From: Protea cynaroides
Taxonomy: Eukaryota; Streptophyta; Magnoliopsida; Proteales; Proteaceae
Length of the DNA stretch: 64,000 nt
Reading direction: 5' to 3'
Assembly: GCA_028583415.1 (NCBI GenBank)
Contig: CM053272.1
Span: forward strand, 44,880,699-44,944,698
The notes beneath the pieces were generated by a model, which saw nothing but the letters and a program-made list of their open reading frames with translations, was not told the origin of the DNA and searched no databases. Positions 55,868 to 64,000 of this stretch are shown here, piece by piece. Position 1 is the stretch's first letter, and each line of letters begins with the position of its first letter. The translations under genes and the position numbers were made by a program.

Positions 55868-57723
55868 CATCCTATGTGGTTTGGACTCTGAATACGACTC
55901 CTTTACCGCATCGATAACCACTCGTCTTGACCAGTTGCCTCTTGATGACTTTATTGGCCTTCTACTCAGTTAGGAGATTCTCAAGGACCAACGTTCGTCC
56001 CCTCTGGACCTACCATCTATTGAAGCACACCATGTCACTAAAGCAATAGTAGCCACTACCCTCATGCCCAACATCGAGGTCGTGGCCACAATCGTGGTCG
56101 CAACAGGGGTTATCCTCATCATTCAAACCATGGGCGTGGCTCCTATCAGCTCTCTCACCACTCTTCACAGACTCCCTCTCCCAATGTCTGTCAAATCTGT
56201 TCATCGTGAAAATATTCGGCCTCTACTTGCTATAATCGGTACAACCCCAGCTATCAATTGTACCGGCCACCATCGGTTCCTATTGCTCACAATTCTGAAG
56301 CATTACTTGCGACCCCCAGCTTCCTTTGACTCTGCATGGTACCCAGACTCTGGTGCGACTCATCATCTAACTGCTGACTTTGGTAATCTCTCCATTAGTC
56401 ACCCGTACACTGGCACTGATCAAGTACATGTGGGAAATGGCACAGGTTTGGCTATATCTAATATTGGTGTCTCCTAGATATCTGCATGCTCTCGTTCTCT
56501 TAAGCTCTATGATGTTTTACATGTTCCTACTGTTCACAAGAATTTATTATCTGTCAGTCAGTTCATCGCTGACAATGATGTAATAGTTGAATTTCACCCT
56601 CACTGTTGTTATGTGAAGGATCCTCATACGGGGACTATACTAGTACGCGGAAACCTTGATGCCAGTCTATATCGGCTCACCATCACCGGATCCCTCATCT
56701 TATCATAAATGGCCCTCTGCTCTTGTTGATGAACACTTATCTCAGTCACTCTGGCATGACCGTCTTGGCCATCCCTCAATAAAATGCGTGGAGATGCTTC
56801 TCAACAAGGCTCATTTACCATACCGACGCCCCTCATCAACTGCAATTTGTATTCCTTGTCAGCTAGAGAAGGCTCACAAACTTCCCTTTGCTACCAACCT
56901 GGCTATTGCAACCTCACCGTTTCAACTTATTCACTCAGACATCTAGGGACCTTCCCCAACGCCATAATTTGAAGGTTATTGTTATTATAATTGTTTTTTG
57001 GATGATTGTACTAGATTCACCTGGTTTTTTCCACTTATAAACCGCTTTGTGGCATTTAGTACATTTCTTACATTTTATGCTTTTGTTAAAAATAACTTCC
57101 AATGTACAATTAAATGTCTGCATACTGATGGAGCTTGGGAGTATCAGGCCTTTGATACCTTCCTCAACAAAGAGGGTATTCGGCATCAATATTCTTGTCC
57201 ACACACATAGGAGCAAAACAGTCAGGCTGAGCGCAAACACCGGCACATTATCGAAATGGGGTTATGTCTACTAGCTTGTGCCTCTGTACCTCTACCTTTT
57301 TGGACCTCAGCATTTGCAATAGCATCATTTCTAATCAATCAGCTTCCCACTGCTATTCTACAACATCGAAGCCCCTTTGAGGTCTTATTTCATCGGTCTC
57401 TAGATTATAGTCAGCTTCGCAATTACGGCTGTGCCTGCTATCCGTGGCTACGTCCATATAATACAAACAAGCTGCAGTATCGATCTGTGTCTATATAATA
57501 CAAACAAGCTGTAGTATCGATCAAACCCATGTGTGTTCCTCGGTTATACTCTTCCCCACAAAGGGTACCTCTGTTATGATCCCACCATGAGTCATACTTA
57601 CATTTCCCAACACGTCATCTTTGATGAATCAATGTTTTGTTATGCTACACTACAGTCACAGGTGATGGTTCAATGCTCATCGACCCAAATCGATCCCGTT
57701 GTTATTACATCCGATAACATAAT

Positions 57724-60247
57724 TGTTGGGTTGGTGTCATGTATTCTGTGGGGTCCATGCAATTATAAGGGTAATATTTGTATTAGGGTATGAGTCTATT
57801 ACATGTACGGGGATAAACTTGTAATTTTATAGGATTAGGGTTTCTAGGTTTCCTTATAAATTGTCTCTGTATGGAAAAACTTAAGTAAGGCTGTAAGGAC
57901 TGTCAGAGGATTCTCCTCTGACAGTGGAGAGCTGGAACACTGTAAGGCTAACAGATGAGATAAACCTGTTAGGTAGAGAGCTGTAAAAGTTTATTGGGAA
58001 TAAAGAATTTCTCTTTTCTCTGGTGGACGTAGGCATCCCATGATGGGGTTCTGAACCACGTTAATTCTTTGTGTTTTCTTCTTGTTTGCGTGTCTCTAAT
58101 CTTAACAAGTGGTATCAGAGCTAGGGTTCTCGAAGAACTAAGGAGGTACGCGGTATGAAGAAGAAGAAGAAGAAGAAGAAGAAAAAAGTAGGTTTTTTAC
58201 GTTTTTTTTTTCCCTATGATATTCCTTTGGAAAAGTCAAGGAATTAAAAAAATAAAAATTGGAAAAGTGAGTTCGTTTTTTTTTTTTTAGAACTCTGAAT
58301 CTTGATCAGCTTTTGAGAAAAGTGATCATTGCAACAAAAAAAAAAAGTGAAAAATACCATTGTCGTTTCCAAGGAAAACTACCATTGTTGGGGTTTTTGC
58401 AAACCCAGATCCAGGATCTATTTTTGCAGATCGCGATGTCAACTGGCCAGATAAAAGGGGATTTCGACATTATCGCCTGTAAGGTTTTCTGAAAGGCAAA
58501 TAGGGATGAGGATTCCAGCTTGTCTCCAGGCTTTCATAGCCGATCAAGGTGCTGATCTTGTAGCTCAAGAAAAAAGTTTTCTACTTGGGGGAGATCATAG
58601 ATCTACAAGTACTCTCCTTGGCAGATGTGTGGTTTCTCAAGAGAATGAAGACGGTGGCCTGGTTAGGATGACTGGAGGAGTTGCACAGGGTGTGATGGTG
58701 TCGACGGCAATGACATTGATCGTTGGTCCCTTCGGGCAGGAGACAACGGGAAAGGAGGGCGATCCTTGTTTGATGGTATCGTCGGCTATGGGGAGTGAAG
58801 AAGTTGTAGCGGCAAGCTTACCCGAAAATCTGTGTGCTCCAACAATAGATCATGTAAGAGTGATGGTCCTTGGAATGGAAGACCAGTACGAACACCAAGG
58901 CGTGCTCCAGTTCACCAAGTCGGCAAATGACGGTGTTGTCGAAGATGCAGGCCTCCGTGAGAATGAAGGGATGCCGAACATGGAAAGTAATCCAGTGGTG
59001 GATTCGGGTAGACATCCTACGGTTGTGATTCCTGGGATCTAGCAGGCTCCCAAGATGGTGAGTTTCCAGAGGGGCAACAATGTGAATGGGTTCATGCAGG
59101 TGTCTGAAACTCTATCATCGCATGTGGCTGTGGAAGACCATAGGAGTGATGATCGCCGGGTGAAGCAAAAAAAATCATGGGGGCATCGTTTTTTATGCCT
59201 GGGATGATAGAGTTCGAGTTGAGACAAGGATCTCAGGCTAGAGGGTTCTCGGATGCGATTGTGGGGTTTCTCAAATTACAGACCAATGCGATAGTGTTAT
59301 CCCATATGGAGGTTGATGCTACTGGAGTTGTACCATTGGAAGAAGGATCTCTCAAGTCTGGAAATAATGGACCTGGTTCGATCAGGTGTAGGATCCGACG
59401 GTGGGATTAAATCTCGACTTGATGCTCATCATGACCAGTTGATGCTGCATCGTGGGGTAAAGGATGACTGGTAGGTTGGGACAAGGAGTCGGATCTCTAG
59501 GTCTGCATTGGAGATGCAGAGGTGAGATGCTCAGTATCTAGGTGCAATTAAGGTTGCAGAGGGCTAGGATGAGGAGTTGGATATTTAGGTTTGCATTGGA
59601 GGTGCAAAGGTGAGAAGCTCGGGTTGCAGGTGTAATTGAAGTTGCAGGAGAACTGCGAGTGGCGGTGATCTTTTCGGTGATGCTGCAGCAGTGGGAGAGA
59701 TGGAGTCACATCACATCATACGATGGTAAGCTGTACGGGACACCCGGACGGGGTGTGGGCTATGCTGGTTTGGGTGTAACGGTTTGGTAGAGACAGGTTT
59801 TCAGCATCAACATCGATGGGTTTTCTTCAAGGTGGTTTGTAGAATCCAAGCCAGGTGGAGATTTATTGGATTGATGTCTTATATTTTGTGGGATCCATGC
59901 AATTATAAGGGTAGTATTTATATTAGGGTATGAGTCTATTACATGTACGGGGATAAACTTATAATTACGTAGGATTAGGGTTTCTAGGTTTTCCTATAAA
60001 TTATCTTTGTGTGGGAAAATCTAGGTAAGGCTATAAGGGCTGTCAGAGGATTCTCCTCTGACAGTGGAGAGCTAGAACGCTGTAAGGTTGATAGATGAGA
60101 TAAGCCTGTCAGGTAGAGAGCTATAGAAGTTTCTTGGGAATAAAGAATTTCTCTTTTCTCTAGTGGACGTAGGCATTCCATGATGGGGTGCTGAACCACG
60201 TTAATTCTTTGTGTTTTCTTCTTGTTTGCGTGTCTCCAATCCTAACA
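57724..60247 (+). mobile_element. 2.5-kb pol-less LTR retrotransposon (element D), complete
   Basis: LTRs at 57724-58107 and 59864-60247 are both 384 bp. They start T(G/A)TTGG(G/A)TTG and end CTAACA/TTAACA, with about a score of base differences. A perfect 5-bp duplication ATAAT flanks the element (57719-57723 and 60248-60252). The PBS TGGTATCAGAGC (58110-58121) comes two bases after the 5' LTR, and AGCCAGGTGGAGATT precedes the 3' LTR. Each LTR carries a 16-base hairpin GTCAGAGGATTCTCCTCTGAC, slightly over-long to pair fully. The internal 1756 bp has no protease, RT or integrase, so it needs enzymes supplied by another element. It interrupts the host copia between integrase and RT. Confidence 0.93.
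58506..59042 (+). CDS. Element D internal ORF, 178 codons, unknown
   Basis: An ATG-started frame in the middle of the internal region, preceded by A-rich DNA with an AAG repeat (58157-58185). The product is acidic overall with DQGADLVAQEKSFLLGG near the start and no CCHC knuckle, protease or RT motif. A further 77-codon frame lies at 59177-59410. These could be remnants of a gag-like ORF or captured DNA. I do not recognise the family. Coding status is uncertain because long frames also arise by chance in GC-richer DNA. Confidence 0.4.
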   Translation: MRIPACLQAFIADQGADLVAQEKSFLLGGDHRSTSTLLGRCVVSQENEDGGLVRMTGGVAQGVMVSTAMTLIVGPFGQETTGKEGDPCLMVSSAMGSEEVVAASLPENLCAPTIDHVRVMVLGMEDQYEHQGVLQFTKSANDGVVEDAGLRENEGMPNMESNPVVDSGRHPTVVIPGI

Positions 60248-61827
60248 ATAATTCCTCATGCACAACATCCCACTCCATTTGCAAACACCACCCCACCATC
60301 TCCCACCGACCCTCCACTACTCTCACCTTCCAATGATGCTGATCAACATACAACCACTATGTCCCATTCCCATCATGAGCTCACTTCAACACTCCCATGT
60401 CATTCCATGCGCACTAGACTCCAAATCGGACACACTAAACCTATTACAAAACTAAATCTCATGTCCTCCAAATATCCTCTACCTACTGCTTATCTTATCA
60501 CAAACTCCTCTGACATTGAATCGACATCATTTACTATAGCGAATCATGATCCCAAATGGCGAACAGCTATGAGTAAGGAGTTTGCTGCTCCACTTTGAAA
60601 CAACACATGAACTTTGGCACCATCTCATCCATCACTCAATTTGGTTGGAAATAAGTGGGTATTCTGGATTAAGCAGAATTCGGATGGTTCAATTTCTCGA
60701 TACAAGGCTCGCCTCGTCGTAAAAGGATTTCACCAACATGAAGGGCTTGACTACTTTGATACATTCAGCCCTGTGGTCAAGCCCACCACTATTCGGATTG
60801 TTCTTGCCATAGCAGTCTTAAAAGGGTGGTCTATTCGATAGTGTTTATATGGTACAGCCACAGGGCTTTGTCGACCCTATACGGCCACATGTGTCACCTT
60901 CGAAAGGCACTATATGGCTTAAAACAAGCCCCAAGAGCGTAGTATCAGCTTTTGAGTAGCTTCTTAGTCTCTCAAGGATTCAAATCCACTTTATTTGATA
61001 CAGCCCTATTTTTTAAATCTGGGGCCCAGCATGTCTTCTATGTCTTGGTGTACGTTGACGACATTGTTGTTACTGGATCTAGTTCACAGCTTATTCAATA
61101 ACTCATTAGTGCTCTTGGTTCGGAGTTTGCAATCAAAGACCTTGGTGCACTCCATTATTTCCTTGGCATTGAGGTGCATCATAACTCAATAGGACTTCAT
61201 CTATCCCAAAACCAAGTACACATTGGATCTTCTGCGTCGAACAAACATGGACTCAGCCAAACCGATGCCCACACCCAGCTCCATGGCAAGCTAGGCTTTC
61301 TCGGACACCACAACATTTGATGACATTACTACCTACGGAAGCACGGTGGGGGCCCTTCAGTACTTAACCTTGACAAGACCGGATATTGCCTTTGCTGTCA
61401 ACCATGTCTGTCAGTATATGCACAATCCAACAGTGGATCACTAAGGAGCTATTAAACGCATTTTAAGGTATCTTAAAGATATTGTTGACCTCGGCTTACG
61501 ATTTTGAGCTGATTCCCCTGTACTCTTACTCACATACACAGAAGCTGATTGAGCAGGTTGCTCTTAAGATCGGCGTTCCACCAATGCCTATTGTGTCTTC
61601 CTTGGGGACAGTCTCATTTCTTGGAGCTCAAAGAAGCAACCAACAGTTGCACGGTTGTCAACCGAGGTTGAGTACAAAAGTTTCGCTAATGCCTCAGCTG
61701 AACTGACTTGGGTTCGTCAATTACTTCTTGACCTTGGCATTTCCTCTCCTCTACCACTTCTATATTGCAAAAACATTGGTGCTACCTATCTTGCGACAAA
61801 TCATGTCTTCCATGCCCGCACTAAACA

Positions 61828-64000
61828 TGTCACACCCTAATTCTGGACTAACCAATAGTGTAATAAACAGCTATAAGAACCAACGGTTCAAGCTAGGATC
61901 TCATAATATCGTGCCAACAATCCAAACCAAACACATTCCACATTAATCAGAGATAATAAAATAAATAGTAAAAGTCTTATTAATAATGAACTAAGTGTCT
62001 ACAATGATAAGTAAATAATAAATCAGTTATCTCCAAGTAACCAAAATATAATTATAACAAACAATTACAAATACCAAAATATAAAAGTTAAACACTAAAT
62101 GTAAACATAGTTGAACACTCGCTTGATGAGTCATATTCGTCCTCCACCATTTGCTCGTCCATAGTCACCACATGTCCATACGTAGGCGCGTTCATGTAGT
62201 CTTCAAAGGTATTACCTATAACATTAGAAACTAAAAAGAAAATGATACTGTGGAGTGAGCTCACAACCTAGCTCAGTGAGAAAATAAAACTATGCAATAA
62301 ACACATGCATGCATTCAATTCATATCTTTGGTCTGGTTTTAAGTTTACAACTGTGCTATAGAAAGGATTGACAGCCACCGAACCTCTATATACGAGTATG
62401 TAAATCCGTCAAATGGATCAAATATCATTGTCGTCCCACATGCACCCACCATGGAATAGAGATAGAGCTAAAGTGTATGGATCACACACCGTCAACACTT
62501 CCCATGATGCCTACCTATACCAATACGTAAGCCCCTATTAACGAGGGCTTGCAAACTAGGCTTGCTGCTAACCAATCCTAATGCCATCCAATCCTAATGC
62601 CATCCAAATGTATCAAAGGTCTCACCCCAGCATCCCTCAATACGTCTATAGAGATTGAGCTAAGGTCCCCCGATAAAGTTAAAGACCACACAGTTCGAGA
62701 CCACCTCCCCTGATGTCCTACGACGTAATAGTTTCTCTAAGATAAAGGCGATACGATGATGTCAGTGGGTAGGACTGAGTAGAGATAGAGCTATAGTATA
62801 GTGGTCAGGCTGAACCACAATGCCACGTCCTCCCCTGATGCTCCACTCGCATCCAACACACTAACCACACACACAATCACATGAATATTCCTAGCATCAT
62901 CATCATGTTATAAATAGACAGAATTTAATATGCATGAGCAGATATATAACAAATATTGGATGACATGTGAGATGCATAAACAATCATACAAGGCATGACA
63001 TCATATTAGATAATAGAAAATAAAAAGAAAAAGATAGCTTGTTATTAGCCAATTAGTTTAGGTCTTGTTCCCTCACTTGTAAATGATTCTTCCAAGCCTT
63101 GGAAGTCACTTTGAACTAGTTGAAAATCTAAACAATTAATGTATTTAAGTTAGGGGTTAACTTTCTCAAGTTATAGTAGTCGAAAACCTTGTCTGGTTTC
63201 AAAATATGCTTCCTGTTTTTGTGTGGTTGACCCCTGTGGTCGACCCTGTGGTCTCAATATATGTTGACCAGACACTGTGTGGTCAACCCTTGTGGTCACA
63301 CTACATGCGACCGTAGCATACTACCACACGATTTCTAGAAACCTCCCGAATGGCTGTGGTCGACCGCAGGCTGCGACCACACGATTTTTGGTCAGTTCCT
63401 TCTTTCAATCCGAATTTTCATGAGTTGATTTCTCGGCTCATCAATAGGGTTCATTCTATGGTCAATCTATGACTATTAAATCATGGTTTTACATGCTACC
63501 TACCCTAACCTACTCTCCACAATTTCCCTTTGAGTTTTACTTAGAGATTCATATAAACATCTCAACTAACAACAAAAATCCCATTCTATGTGATCTATAG
63601 CTTACAGAGACAAGGTTCATACCTTAAGTCTGATGTAGGGATCTAGAAATCGCCTCTGCAAAGCTTTTCTTCTAGCCTTCTTCTCCCAATCCCCTTCTCC
63701 TTCTCTTCCTCTCTCTTTCTCTCTTAGGTCTAGGGTTAGAGGTTATTCCAAAAGAGTGAGAGAAGGTAGAGGGACGTCCTCTATATAGAGTTCTCCAACA
63801 ATTAGGAAAGAGATCCCCTTTGATTTGGAAAGTTTTCAAATCACGGAGTCTGATCTTGTTCGTGTGGTCGACTCGTGTGGTCACATAATCTGTTGACCAC
63901 ATAATCCAAAACAGTCGACCACACATGTGTAGGTGGTCGACCACACATATCGACCACACAAACTAAATTTACTGGTTTGCTCACCTGGCGTTGTGGTTTC
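61828..64000 (-). mobile_element. Ty3/gypsy LTR (copy 3), minus strand, continues past window end
   Basis: Its minus-strand end TGTGACA lies at 61828 (plus strand TGTCACACCC), and homology to the solo LTR at 7634-10028 continues to the window end. Shared landmarks include the TTGCAAGCCCTCGTTAATAGGGG-like block near 62540, the GAGGACGTGG block near 62826, and the TATA-type CTCTATATAGAGGACGTCCCTC near 63768-63790. Palindrome islands here use GTGGTCGACCAC-type motifs (about 63190-63395 and 63862-63962). A candidate intron runs from AAG/GTATGA (63622) to TTATAG (62216), leading into the conserved acidic frame (62215 to about 62085). About 100 bp of the LTR start is missing. Confidence 0.88.
62085..62215 (-). 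CDS. Acidic LTR reading frame, copy 3
   Basis: The frame begins after the candidate acceptor and reads NTFEDYMNAPTYG, MDEQ, EDEYDSSSECS to a TAA near 62090. It aligns without gaps to the frame at 9630-9751, sharing T-E-Y-N-A-TYG, MD, ED and DSS.EC positions. No domain is known to me. See the corresponding finding for the argument that the peptide is conserved. Confidence 0.4.

Larger units (their letters stand above)
53640..61827 (+). mobile_element. Ty1/copia element split by two LTR insertions and truncated by a third
   Basis: The PBS-like TGGTATCAGATGCC (53764-53777) follows CTTTACA, so the 5' LTR ends at 53763. Its start is unclear; TGTTGTAACA near 53666 is a candidate and would give a very short LTR. 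Gag, protease, integrase, RT and RNase H follow to 61827, where a minus-strand gypsy LTR begins inside RNase H. A solo LTR (54358-55867) splits gag and a 2.5-kb pol-less LTR element (57724-60247) splits the region between integrase and RT. No 3' LTR is in the window. Confidence 0.85.
53943..61827 (+). pseudogene. gag-pol of the copia element, broken
   Basis: Gag is at 53943-54357 (RVMQLKYQLYQLKKGTMPMADYL) and resumes in the same codon at 55873 with CGLDSEYDSFTASITTRLDQLPLDDF. Protease is WYPDSGATHHLTADF (about 56338-56382). GAG-pre-integrase is WHDRLGHPSIK (about 56752-56785). Integrase core is DDCTRFTWFFPL (57001-57036), LHTDGAWEYQAF (about 57118-57153) and ASFLINQLPT (about 57325-57354). 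RT is NKWVFWIKQNSDGSISRYKARLV (about 60650-60719), a frame-shifted YVDD near 61050, then TRPDIAFAVNHVCQYMH (about 61375-61425). RNase H is SWSSKKQPTVARLSTEVEYKSFA at about 61623-61690, frame-shifted. Many stops make it non-functional. Motif wording fits the Ale/Retrofit branch, with low certainty. Confidence 0.82.

Overview
This is nuclear DNA of a flowering plant. The evidence is one intact, ten-exon, plastid-targeted gene for 4-hydroxy-3-methylbut-2-enyl diphosphate reductase (HDR/IspH, last enzyme of the MEP pathway), set in a landscape of Ty3/gypsy and Ty1/copia LTR retrotransposons, foldback MITEs, Mutator-like elements, an Au-type SINE and AT/CA microsatellites. The species cannot be named from the window. 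A run of exactly 500 N (5487-5986) is an assembly gap.

Layout. 1-5486: a decayed Ty3/gypsy chromovirus pol running into its 3' LTR, cut by the gap. 5987-13847: fragments of two Ty1/copia elements; the second ends in an 849-bp 3' LTR and is split by a 2395-bp solo LTR (7634-10028, TSD GATTT) of the same gypsy LTR family. 13848-18600: AT-rich intergenic DNA with two related foldback MITEs, a 640-bp element with a 10-bp TSD, and a perfect 19-bp-arm hairpin just upstream of HDR. 18638-41886: HDR, 463 codons. All ten exons join in frame with GT/AG borders, but intron 2 is 18,746 bp and stuffed with transposons. In it are a minus-strand non-autonomous LTR element with three LTRs (20225-26744, TSD GGTCT), whose left LTR was hit by a 2.9-kb TIR element (TSD CTC), itself hit by a 1.0-kb Mutator-like element (TSD GGCAACAAGC); a compact 2.1-kb pol-less LTR element (26913-29028, TSD CCTTG); a decayed Ty1/copia element (31045-37023) with its own insertions; and an Au SINE (38126-38293) about 140 bp before exon 3.

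41887-53640 is gene-poor: a CA/TA microsatellite starting 93 bp after the HDR stop, an LRR receptor-kinase pseudogene scrap, foldback MITEs, a 51-bp tandem repeat, and a 416-bp TRIM-like element (51699-52114). 53640-61827 is a decayed copia element split by a 1510-bp solo LTR (TSD CATCC) and a 2524-bp pol-less LTR element with identical-length 384-bp LTRs (TSD ATAAT). It ends where a third, minus-strand copy of the first gypsy LTR family begins (61828 to beyond the window).

Most interesting. (1) The gypsy LTR family carries two islands of short palindromic motifs whose motif is shared between the two islands of one copy but differs between copies (TACCGGTA-like, TATGGTCGACCATA-like, TGTGGTCGACCACA-like). 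(2) The same LTRs contain a candidate intron leading into a short acidic reading frame whose peptide, not just DNA, looks conserved. (3) An intact essential gene tolerates an 18.7-kb multiply nested intron. (4) A group of pol-less LTR elements shares the same termini and polypurine-tract motif and forms a three-LTR composite. Only HDR is a functional host gene that can be supported.
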